The notes below the pieces were generated by a model. It was not told the origin of the DNA and ran no database searches. It worked only from the letters and a program-made list of their open reading frames with translations. Below, piece by piece: positions 48,106 to 58,228 of a DNA stretch of 64,000 nt. Source of the stretch: Membranipora membranacea (taxonomy: Eukaryota > Bryozoa > Gymnolaemata > Cheilostomatida > Membraniporidae); the NCBI GenBank assembly GCA_914767715.1, contig OU612067.1, positions 28,496,162 to 28,560,161 on the forward strand. Reading direction: 5' to 3'. How positions within the stretch are numbered: the stretch's first letter is position 1; every line of letters begins with the position of its first letter. The translations under genes were made by a program, and so were the position numbers.

Positions 48106-50663
48106 TTTGAGCGACAGATGGAAAAAAATCCAGAAATGAACAGAAGGATCAAATACAATAGTAACACAGAGGAAGAGAGGACGACTGTCGGTAAATATGC
48201 ACACGATCATTCTACAGCAGCTGCTTTGAAGAAGTTTGGCCCGTACCACAGACTAACAGAATCAACTGTCAGGACATGGAGAGATAAGTTCAGAGAATCG
48301 CTCAAGTACGGCCCTCAGGTTAGTTTTAGTTTGATTTGTTACATGTTCTCTGTGTATGACTTATTATTTATAAATTGGTTGTGACTCCTGTTAAGCTCCA
48401 ACTAGCGCATCATTTACACAGGGTTGGTAACCCCTCAGCGCTACCGCTCTGTCATTGGTGCACTAACCAACCCACCCCCATTGGATTCTGTGGAATAAGA
48501 TATGACTGCATTATTGACAACATCGACTGGGCCTACCACACCGACCGGTTGTGACATCTAAGGATTGAAGTGTTGCACCACTGAATTTTTTATATACAAT
48601 TATTTGTTACAGCAAGCTCCGGCTAAGTTGGGACGGCCATTATTGATAGGAGAAAAGCTCGATGAAGTGGTAAAAAAGAAGATAACAATTGTTAGAGAGT
48701 CAGGAGGGATTGTTGATTGGCACACAGTTCAGTGCCTTGGCATTGCTACTATGCAGGTAAGCTTTGTGCATTCACATTTGAAAAGTTTATATTCGCATTT
48801 TCAAATATTTTAAAATAAAATTAGCCATGATTATTCATCTTATGTGCAGTGAATTTGAGTTTCATTTGGTTGGAATAATCGAGTCATTTATACATCATGT
48901 GAAAAATGATTAATTGATGGTATACCTGTCATAGTGCAAGACCAGACCAAATATGGTGTTTGTTATTCAAAATCATTTTTAATTGATTTTTCCAGGTACA
49001 CAACCCTATGGGATTAAAAGAGAACGGTGGTCACATTGATATTACGGAGTCCTGGTCAAAGAGTATTTTGAAAAGGATGGGTTTTAAAAAATGATGCTCG
49101 ACTACAGGCAAACTTCAGCTGCCATCTGAGTAAGTTGCAGGTTGATTGCTCATCATTAGTTCAGAACTTTGTTTGTGCATTTTCAGAAGTAAATAACATT
49201 GATGACTCATCTCACACCAGTAATTTGTATATTTTTAGAAGTAAATAAGATAACTGTGGATAATAAGTCATGTTAAATAATATCCTACAATGCATCATTT
49301 GGGAGTCATCGTGCACAATAGGTCAATGATAGCATATAATTTTGACTGAGTATTTTTGGGAGATTTCCAGGCCTGAATTACGTGGTGAGAATGTTGTTGT
49401 GTCTGTCACATATCAGCAGGATAGTAGGTTGACTGCCAACTGAAACAAAACTTTGTTGTATACTTGGATTTTCAAATATCCGTATCTGCGTCTCCTCTGA
49501 TGTAATGAGTATAAATGGGAGTCTGTGTTACTAAAAAATTGCCATACAAATTGAAAAATTAGTTCAATGATGTGAGTTTTTTTTCTTTTTGCAGCTATGT
49601 CAGTGAGAAAAAGTTTACCTTCTGTAATGAAATGGCTACTCACTCATGTATCAAGAGATCAGATACCGGCTGAGATGGTGATTAACTGGGACCAGACTCC
49701 CTTACACTACATCCCTGCTGGAAAGTGGACCATGGAGGCTGAGGGGACAAGTAAGGTACCAATAGCCGGTGGTGCTGACAAGAGGGCCTTAAGGGCAATC
49801 TTCACCGTGACATTGTCAGGCGAGTTCCTGCCCATGCAGTTGATTTATACTGGAAAGACGAGCCAGTCGCTGCCAAAACACAAATTTCCAGCTGGATTCT
49901 CCCTAACACAGAACCCATCCTATTGGTCCAACGAGGAGACCATGATGTTGTGTATCAATGAGGTTCTGGAGCCTTACATAACAGCTAAAATAACAGAGCT
50001 CAACCAGCCAACAACACCGGCTCTACTGATATACGACGCATTCAGAGCGCACACCACTGATGGAATTCAGCAGCGCCTCGAAGAGCTGAATGTATGTCTA
50101 GTGATGGTCCCCAAAAACATGACAGACGACCTACAACCGTTGGACATCAGTGTCAACAAACCAGCTAAAAATTACATGAAGAGGAGGTACGCTGAGTGGT
50201 ACACAGAGCAAGTTGTTCGCCTGGAGGATGACAGAGTACGCAACTATGAGGTAAAGTAATTTTGCATCTCCAAGAAAAAAATATATGAGGGGAATTTTGA
50301 TAGTTTGAGAATTCAAGCTGTGGGAAAAGAATGGTCGATTCTGTTGGCGGACACTTGGCATATGCAGTTTGGAGTGTATTTAATGTTCAATGTATATATC
50401 AATGTACCACTACATTTATTAGAAATGTAAACCAACAGATCTGTAGACCCATATGGCTCTCAGGCTATGCTGAATAGTGCAACAATTACATTGGTATGTA
50501 CACTTTTTTAATTTCAGGATCTAGCCTAAAGTCATCAATATGTCATCAACTGTATGAATTCTTCCAACAGGCTCCCAGAAAAGAGATTATCATTAATGGG
50601 CTCAGTCACTGCGGCATAAAGGTAGCTTGTGAACTGGGCCCGGTAAATGACGATCCATTCTAA
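48106..50663 (+). pseudogene. pogo-like DDE transposase, unit 1, with one in-frame stop
   Basis: Exons 48106-48318, 48613-48756, 48996-49129, 49595-50250 and 50571-50663. The first holds a Psq/CENP-B-type HTH (TEEERTTVGKYAHDH), the second the CENP-B-like second HTH (GRPLLIGEKLDEVVKKK). The third has TGA at 49092-49094, followed by a phase mismatch to the fourth exon. The fourth holds the catalytic core: INWDQT (Asp at 49690), LLIYDAFRAHT (Asp at 50035) and LQPLDISVNKPAK (Asp at 50143), so all three acidic residues are present, the last two 36 codons apart. The last exon ends NDDPF and TAA. The family is pogo/Tigger within Tc1/mariner. No transposon TIRs were found at either end, which fits an old or domesticated copy. 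Confidence 0.82.
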
Positions 50664-50985
50664 GATATTGAGTGAGGACTGCTGTATGTAGAGTCACTTT
50701 AGTTTCAGTGATTCAATTGTGAACAAATGTGTTTTAGTGTACCAACATTAATGAGGAAAATTTATTATGTATTTTGTAATATTTACAGATTCTTGTACAG
50801 GTAGATAGACACGAGATTTACAAAAATAGCATGGTTATATATACAGATTTATAAGTGTTTAGAATATTATCGGTACCGGTACAGGTACAGGTTGATCCGT
50901 TCCGATACAGTGATTGTGGGGATATAACTCCCTGATACAAAAATTCATCCCCAACAAGAAATGAATATTTCTTTGTTTGTTTTAG

Positions 50986-51368
50986 TCTCTTCCCGCCAAC
51001 TCATACCAACCATACCGAGCAGTCGATAATGATGGCAGTGTCGATCTCTTTCCAAGCAATTATAAGGACACCCATGTTCCAAAACCTGTCCTGTCACGGG
51101 TAGATATTGAAATAGAGCCATGTGGAATTGACAGTCATAATGGATGAAGCTTCTAACCAGCCAACACAACCCGACCTCCGGGATCCAGTCCCGGACCCAT
51201 TTGGCTTGTCTGAATCACCTGAAGCAAAACCTCATGTACAATTGACAAACACGTCTGTATTTGCCGATTATATTTTACCTGAGACAGCTGCCAAGAGAGA
51301 TCTCCAACTTGCTAATCCTAGTTAAGTACCACAACATCATAAGTTCAATGATGTCATTATACTAGATG
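50986..51368 (+). pseudogene. Broken N-terminal SUMO/SIM module at the end of unit 1
   Basis: After an acceptor (ttttag, 50985) the module reads SYQPYRAVD, DLFPSNYK and VDIEIEPC. Then a 4-base deletion (atgt missing after gagccatgtg, near 51121) shifts frame, and a TAA near 51323-51325 replaces the TCA of its relatives. Past the stop the frame is open to the finger exon. At 51364-51368 the SIM segment is joined directly to the acidic EESQASDD segment, skipping 399 bases that the parent has (40701-41099). Confidence 0.78.
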
Positions 51369-51481
51369 AGGAGAGCCAAGCTAGTGACGATAGCACACCG
51401 GTCATTCCCAAGATATCACAGCTGCATCTAAAGATAGCAGAAAAGAAGGAGAAAAAGAAGGAGAAAAAGAAGAAGCATGGC

Positions 51482-52015
51482 ATGCTTCACAAGTGCCCTG
51501 ATTGTGATTACTCTAGCAAATACATAATCACCTACCGCGCCCATAGAAACATGCACAAAGGTATTAAACCTTACCGATGTAATATGGAAGGATGCGACTT
51601 CAGGACACACAGCCGCATATCCTTACGTGGTCACAAGACACAAGTCCACTCGAAAAGGAAATACATTTGTGAGCTGTGTGACGGACAATACAAAAGCTTG
51701 AGCACCCTTACTTCCCATGTACGTTGTACACATCCTAAAGAAGATGCAGAGCGGCCGTATAAGTGCTCGCAATGTGAGTTTCAAACTTTCAGGAAACCAA
51801 TATTGATTCACCATGAGCGAACACATACAGGCGATAAGCCTTGGAAGTGCACTGAATGCAGCTACGCCAGCACACAGCAGATAAATCTACAGACTCACAT
51901 GAGAACACACACTGGTGAGAAGCCGTATAAATGCCCTCACTGTGATTATGCTGCCGCTCATAACGTTACGCTGAAGGGTCACATTAAAACTTCCCACCCT
52001 CCCACCAATGACTAG
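51482..52015 (+). CDS. Six-finger C2H2 protein or C-terminal half, unit 2
   Basis: The 177-codon frame covers the same six fingers as 41218-41746, with only a few changes visible (for example Ser-Lys for Ser-Thr in finger 1, Asn for Tyr in CNMEGC). The first ATG gives MLHKCPDC, so a protein starting here would be almost entirely fingers. The frame is open upstream from 51326, so it could also be the C-terminal part of a protein from a spliced upstream exon. With its own N-terminal module broken, a stand-alone finger protein that competes for the same DNA sites is possible but speculative. Confidence 0.65.
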   Translation: MLHKCPDCDYSSKYIITYRAHRNMHKGIKPYRCNMEGCDFRTHSRISLRGHKTQVHSKRKYICELCDGQYKSLSTLTSHVRCTHPKEDAERPYKCSQCEFQTFRKPILIHHERTHTGDKPWKCTECSYASTQQINLQTHMRTHTGEKPYKCPHCDYAAAHNVTLKGHIKTSHPPTND

Positions 52016-53798
52016 ACAGCACTAAGCAGGTATGAATTACAATACCATTATAAATGAATTTTTGTTTATTGAACAGAGATGTGCTCCTGTTTCTTACTTG
52101 GCTTTCACTGATTTCACTAAAATTACCACAAGTTTTATTTCGCTAGCAAGGGCATATCACACAGAACTGGTTAATAACAGCCACATAACACAACACAGCG
52201 AACGCACGTTCCACATTCCAAGGCTCTAAGCGTTATTTGCTGCAGTTTTGATTCCTTGATCACTGTGTTTCAATGTAAAATTTGAGCTCGAGCTAAGTTG
52301 TCACCTCTTGGCTCTCCCTGTCGCTGGCTCTTGAACCAGGGTATCACGATCTACAGCCTATGATGATAATACGTGCAGCTCTGAGCAAACAGAACCTTTA
52401 ATCTCAGCGTGAACGGGGAGGTAGTTCCATTGATCATTCGGCCTCAAAATTAGCTCAAGTCAATCCAGTCTAATACAGTGATTGTGGGAATATAACTCCC
52501 TGATACAAAAGTTCATCCCCAATTAGAAATGAATATTTCTTTGTTCGTTTTAGTCTCTTCCCGCTTAAGTCTGTACCCTATTCATTTATCCCGCCTGAAA
52601 CTGAGCCAGCGGAAATCATCGCACTGAAGAATGTCTCAGCGATACCTGTCACCACCCCTCGGCTGATATCTGTTTGATGGACTACACTAGACATGGTGAG
52701 ATATACCATATATAATGTACATGGTGGTGAACCTATGATGAGAATGTAGGATATGGTCACACTAGTAGTTTATACACTACCCCAGACACATCCTAGACTG
52801 CATTCATGATTAATTTACTGCACCACAGTTTGTTGCTGCAGACATTCACATCGTAGATTAAGAAAATCCTCACCGTGTTCAAATTCTGAACTAATACACA
52901 TAAGACTTCACCTGAACACCCATCGTTTTAAATTATGCTCAGTTTAACACTTATGGTTTTCACGCTGCTCCAGACGTATCGTGGACTTAATACTTTATCA
53001 AACTTTTGCAGAACAATAATTTTGGTTGACAATCATATGTATCATAGAGTAGGCCTAAGAAATTCCTGACTCTAATTTTAATTCCTGAACTAATACTCAT
53101 TAAACTTTATCCGAAAACAGATTTTGAACTGATAAATCAAAATATCATATGTATTGTTTGGGAAGATCATATTGATATATGATTCATATTTTGTATATTA
53201 TATTATACCCATTTTGTATATACTTGTATACAGTACAAGTTTTACCAGTAGATATTACATTTATACACTCCATATTTTGTTATAGTTTTTAGTTCGATTA
53301 TATTAGTTGTATTTTATTCCATACCAATGTGCCTGCCTGAAGCTCTTATTATATACACCGTTATACCAAAGTTACTAAAATTAAGGTTGTGACAATTAGT
53401 TTGCAGTACGAGTGTAGCAAATAATAAATTAATAGAAATAGAAACATACCATTTATTGTGACAAAATAATTACGTGCCCAAGATACTACGATGTGCAAGT
53501 TCACAAATACTCAACACTTTTAGCGGCACCTCGTTGTGTGCTTTGATAGTGTGTAACTGGCATTCCATATGATATGCTGGAAATGATGGAAAAAGTATCC
53601 CTTTCAAAAGGCAATGCAAATATTCACCAATGTTCACCCATAAATAATGAAGCTGAGCACACAAACTATAGTATCTCAAAAGCAGCTTGGATGTTAAAAT
53701 CACTGTTTAGTGGCCTACTCAGTTACCAGTTACAGAAATGGCAACAGCCCAAATAATTTTCTCAGTTGTTGATAGATGCCAGCAGGATTCTGGCTTGA
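52016..53798. other. 3' flank and spacer of unit 2
   Basis: This is a near-identical counterpart of 41747-43521, with small indels such as the insertion of atggttttc at about 52953. No gene is supported. Confidence 0.6.
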
Positions 53799-54023
53799 CA
53801 GGATGTAACTTTTTACCAACAATATAGGTGTAGGAGGTTAACGCAAACACAGAGTCTAGTAGTAGCAGCCAGCACACAGAAGATAAATATAAAGACTTGC
53901 ATGAGAACACACACTGGTCAAAAGCATAATATATGTCCTTACATCCTTTGTGATTATAGTGCTGCCGATAGAGTAAAACTTAAGGGTCACATTAAAGCCG
54001 ATCATCCTCCTGTTGATGATTAG
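53799..54023 (+). pseudogene. Relic of the zinc-finger exon at 37058-37659 (unit 2)
   Basis: Same relic as 43522-43713 but longer: it keeps the segment agagtaaaacttaagggtca that unit 1 has lost. It ends in GATGATTAG. No useful open frame. Confidence 0.8.
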
Positions 54024-56419
54024 ACAAAATGTATAACTGTAGATTTAAAAAACTCTAAGTCTTGTCTTCCATCAAGCTCTTCAAAGCTGAAACCAATGCC
54101 AGTTTCACCTAGGTCTAAATATTGTTCATCTATGTGTGACAATAGTGACAAGGCTAAAATAACCTTATGTGTACGTTTTTCTATGTGTTAAAATTTTATT
54201 ACAGAAGGAAAACTCCCCTATTTTGTTATTTTGTACTTGAAATTTCGAGGTTATTTAAAAGTTGATAATATGTGCTTACTGCTGATATCACATGCAAAAC
54301 TCTATTACGCCTGCCAGATAATATCATGGCTAATCAGCTAGAGTAAATCAAAAGCAATTTTGTTCTTATATAAAATGTTAAAAGTAAAATCAAGATTCAC
54401 TCCATACGAGACATGGACTAGATGGATTGATAGGTACCCAGGTGCCAATAAAAGTACCATTTTCATTGTTTATTGGAAATGCACACGGAAAAATCAAATG
54501 TTATCGAGTCCTTTTTTTCTGTAAGCATCACCTTGCCGGTGCAGGCAGTCTCAGTGATACTTTAGCTCAGACAGTCTGCTCAGGCAAAGCACTCGACAAA
54601 GGGAGAATGTTTGACAAATGTAAGGACAACGCGATTTCCCTCACTCGATTAGCAGGGTGAAGATTGGCTAATTATTTTATGAGTTGTGCATCACTGTGGA
54701 GTGGACAGGCAACTTCTCTCATATATATATATTACTTGACTCATTATATTATGCTTTGTGTAGGGTGCATTGATTGGTTCTTTGATCTGTCCACAGTGTG
54801 TTGATTGGACAGCTTACATCTGTTGCGTGATTTTGGAGGAGAAATCACAATTTGGATGCAACAAGCTTTAGTTTAGGCAAGGAGGAATAGAACTCCTTGC
54901 TTGAGGCTACCTTAGATGACACTGAACACTCTGGAACTCAAATAAGGTAAAATGACTGCCTCAATTCGATAACAGTGTCTATAGGGTTGCCACTTATGTT
55001 TTAACAATAGTGATATGTCCACAAGATTAGAGAGGTGATTGCTCAGAGAGTTTTCAACCACAACAAACAATCATCATTATCATCATGTTTTGTTAGTTTA
55101 GAAGAAAAAGGCGCATGCAGGGAGGTAGCCCGTCTTGACAACTTAGTCATGACATGCTAGCAGAGAAGGTTGCACTAAATGGCTGTTGGTGTAAGTTACA
55201 GTACAACTTATATTATTATAATTTATTAAATAGATATTCGTTGTAAGTTAAACACCCCAATGCCCAGTCAATGAGTTACTCCTTGCACACAACATATCCA
55301 CATAATAGTACATAACATAGGTAGCAGCCATCTTTATTTGACAAGCATTTCAAGACAGGCTAAGCTAACTGCTCGTCGCTTTCTGTGAAAAATGGTTCTC
55401 ATGCAGCGAAGGACCAACCACCTACACAACTATGAGAAAGGACCCTCTGTCTGGCACTGCTACCTGGTCACCAGGTTAAAGGTGTGACTAAGGAGTTAAT
55501 TCTATTCCTCCCTGGTGGAACCGTTAGGAAGCCATCTGGTTGCCAATGTTGTATCGGGATTACATTGTGGCAGCAATCATCTGTATTACAAACCCGTCGA
55601 CAAATGTCCGTCACCAAATAGGCATCGAGAGGGTTTTTGACACCAAACTCAACTAAAACATCTGCATTTGGCAGCCAATACCCGTACTGATGGGCATTTG
55701 CCAGGCAACCAGCGTATTTTCCTGTAAAAAACCTAAGAGAAACAGCAACTTATTGAAAATTACCTATCTGTATGAGTTTATGGCCCTGATGATGAGTGTC
55801 CATACCAATCCGCCCATACAAAATTTGTAATCGGGGCATTTTATGAAAGCAGATGCCAAATCTGGTGTTGCCAACCAGAGTCCATTTGGCGGCCAACACT
55901 TTGCAACTGTTGGTTGCCACATAGGCAAGTGGATGTGTTCTTATACCAACATAGTCAAAGTCGTTAGTATAAGTATAAGACGTAGTGTAAGTTGGAAATA
56001 ATTATTATAAACTACAGCCCCAAGTGTCAGCAAGGAGTTTATCCCAAACTCCCTAGTCTCACTAGAGTTTATGACATTGCTAGTTAAGAGTTGTCTACTC
56101 TCAAATTACTTGGTGACAAGAAAATAGAAAGTTCTAATGTATTATCTGAAGAGCCATCTATGATGGGCAAACACTCATTTATCTGGTAACTTGTCATTAT
56201 AATTGAGACAAATCAGTTAGCAACTTCCTCATGATTTGAAAATCCATGTGTTCAATGGGCAGATACTTAATCTGTGAGTAAGAATCGGTAACATACAACA
56301 GACGTTCATCCAGATAAAGACTGTGACCAGCCACTGGTGCTGGTATGAATTACAATTCAGAAGTGATAGCAATGACGTGTTCATTGTATGATTTTTCCCA
56401 TTTGAAATTTATTTTACAG
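54024..56419. other. Spacer of unit 2
   Basis: Counterpart of 43714-46378, about 270 bases shorter because of several deletions (for example around 54700, opposite 44385-44640). No gene is supported. Confidence 0.55.
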
Positions 56420-56434
56420 AATGAAAGAAAATTG

Positions 56435-58195
56435 ATGTCAAGCATGGAAGGATTCACAACTGTTCATGTGACTGACGAAGTTAAAGATGAACCGGTAGAT
56501 ATTAAACTAGAGCCATCTGATGTAGAACTAACAGTCCCAGTAGATGAAGCTTCTAATCAGCCAACACAACCCGAACTCCAGGAGCCAGTCACGGACCCTT
56601 TTGGCTTTTCTGAATCACTTGAAGCAAAACCTAATGTGCGATTGACGAGCACATCTGTATTCCCCGAATATATTTTGCCCGAGACAGCTGCCAGGAGGTC
56701 ATTACCACAACATCATACGTTCAAACTCAATAATGACATTATACTAGATGTCAACGACTTATACCAACCATCCCGGGCAGTTGATAGTGATGACAGTGAT
56801 GATCACTTTCCAAGCAATTATAAGCAAACCAATGTTCCAAAACCCGTCCTGTCACAGGTAGATATTAAAATAGAGCCATGTGATGTGGATTTGACAGTCG
56901 TAGTGGATGAAGCTTCTAACCATCAAACACAACCTGACCTCCAGGATCCAGTCACAGACTCATTCGGCTTTTCTGAATTGCCTGAAGCAAAACCTAATGT
57001 TCGATTGACGAACACTACCGTCTTTGCCGATTATATTTTACCCGAGACAGCTGCCAAGAGAGATCTCCAACTTGCTAATCCTAGTTCAGTACCACAACAT
57101 CATACGTTCAATGATGTCATTATACTAGATGTCAACGACTTATACCAACCATCACGGGCAGTTGATAGTGATGGCAGTGATGATCTCTTTCCAAGCAATT
57201 ATAAGCAAACCCATGTTCCAAAACCTGTCCTGTCACAGGTAGATATTGAACTAGAGCAATGTGATATGGAATTTACAGTTGTAGTGGATGAAGCTGAACC
57301 ATCCACCATGAACCATCCAACACAAACCGAACTCCAGGAGCCAGTCACGGACCCTTTTGGCTTTTCTGAATCACTTGAAGCGAAACCTAATGTGCGATTG
57401 ACGAACACTGCTGTATTCCCCGAATATATTTTGCCCGAGACAGCTGCCAGGAGGTCATTACCACAACATCATACGTTCAAACTCAATAATGACATTATAC
57501 TAGATGTCAACGACTTATACCAACCATCCCGGGCAGTTGATAGTGATGACAGTGATGATCACTTTCCAAGCAATTATAAGCAAACCAATGTTCCAAAACC
57601 CGTCCTGTCACAGGTAGATATTAAAATAGAGCCATGTGATGTGGATTTGACAGTCGTAGTGGATGAAGCTTCTAACCATCAAACACAACCTGACCTCCAG
57701 GATCCAGTCACAGACTCATTCGGCTTTTCTGAATTGCCTGAAGCAAAACCTAATGTTCGATTGACGAACACTACCGTCTTTGCCGATTATATTTTACCCG
57801 AGACAGCTGCCAAGAGAGATCTCCAACTTGCTAATCCTAGTTCAGTACCACAACATCATACGTTCAATGATGTCATTATACTAGATGTCAACGACTTATA
57901 CCAACCATCCCGGGCAGTCGATAGTGATGACAGTGATGATCTCTTTCCAAGTAACTATAAGCAAACCCATGTACCACAACCTGACCTTGAGGTTCACAGT
58001 AAAGCTCAAACAAAGCGGACCTATAACACAAAATATACGAAGCTTGTACAGAAGATTGTCGATGAGGCGCTGAAGGAAAAGAAGAAAAATAAGGTAATGA
58101 GGTATACCCTACAGGATGAAAAGTTTCATGAGAAAGAAGGGATGACCGCAAATGATAAATGTGGTGAAAGCTTTATTAAGGAGTATATTGAATGA
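56435..58195 (+). CDS. SUMO/SIM-module protein with four tandem modules, 586 residues (unit 2)
   Basis: The start MSSMEG follows acceptor ttttacag (56419). Four modules of 121 to 127 residues begin at 56495, 56858, 57239 and 57614, each with VDIxxE, a DPFGF/DSFGF block, a (D/E)YILPETAA block, and (N)DxIILDVNDLYQPS followed by an acidic DSDDSDD run. KxEP sites are VKDEP, IKLEP (module 1), IKIEP (modules 2 and 4); module 3 has ELEQ instead. Modules 1-2 and 3-4 pair as a duplicated dimer. The frame then has a basic tail (KRTYNTKYTK, LKEKKKNK). A phase-0 donor (AATAAG|gtaatg, 58093/58094) would splice to the transposase exon at 58229; without it, the frame ends IKEYIE and TGA at 58195. It has no fingers. 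Disordered nuclear scaffold is my inference. Confidence 0.78.
   Translation: MSSMEGFTTVHVTDEVKDEPVDIKLEPSDVELTVPVDEASNQPTQPELQEPVTDPFGFSESLEAKPNVRLTSTSVFPEYILPETAARRSLPQHHTFKLNNDIILDVNDLYQPSRAVDSDDSDDHFPSNYKQTNVPKPVLSQVDIKIEPCDVDLTVVVDEASNHQTQPDLQDPVTDSFGFSELPEAKPNVRLTNTTVFADYILPETAAKRDLQLANPSSVPQHHTFNDVIILDVNDLYQPSRAVDSDGSDDLFPSNYKQTHVPKPVLSQVDIELEQCDMEFTVVVDEAEPSTMNHPTQTELQEPVTDPFGFSESLEAKPNVRLTNTAVFPEYILPETAARRSLPQHHTFKLNNDIILDVNDLYQPSRAVDSDDSDDHFPSNYKQTNVPKPVLSQVDIKIEPCDVDLTVVVDEASNHQTQPDLQDPVTDSFGFSELPEAKPNVRLTNTTVFADYILPETAAKRDLQLANPSSVPQHHTFNDVIILDVNDLYQPSRAVDSDDSDDLFPSNYKQTHVPQPDLEVHSKAQTKRTYNTKYTKLVQKIVDEALKEKKKNKVMRYTLQDEKFHEKEGMTANDKCGESFIKEYIE
56495..57970 (+). repeat. Four direct repeats (~363-381 bp) inside the coding exon
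   Basis: Units start at 56495, 56858, 57239 and 57614 at gtagatatt. Units 1 and 3, and units 2 and 4, resemble each other more than their neighbours (for example the aggaggtcattaccacaaca block in 1 and 3, gccaagagagatctccaact in 2 and 4), showing a later duplication of about 750 bp. All spacings are multiples of three. Confidence 0.88.
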
Positions 58196-58228
58196 GATGT
58201 TTTCATGCACTTTTGTGTTTTATTTCAG

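Larger units (their letters stand above)
41100..51368 (+). repeat. Tandem unit 1 (~10.3 kb)
   Basis: The order is zinc-finger half, 3' flank, relic of the 37058 zinc-finger exon, spacer, SUMO/SIM gene, pogo transposase exons, N-terminal module. It recurs in the same order and orientation immediately downstream. Offsets between matching points run from about 10,040 to 10,310 bases because of internal indels (41763 to 52032, 44118 to 54427, 46304 to 56345, 49597 to 59762). Confidence 0.9.

Noticed and set aside
53470-53703. Minus-strand open frame conserved in both tandem units (also 43193-43426)
   Set aside because: The conservation comes from the recent DNA duplication. No start context, domain or splice signal supports a gene.
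54427-54660. Plus-strand open frame conserved in both units (also 44118-44351)
   Set aside because: Same reason: shared by duplication, with no recognisable protein features.
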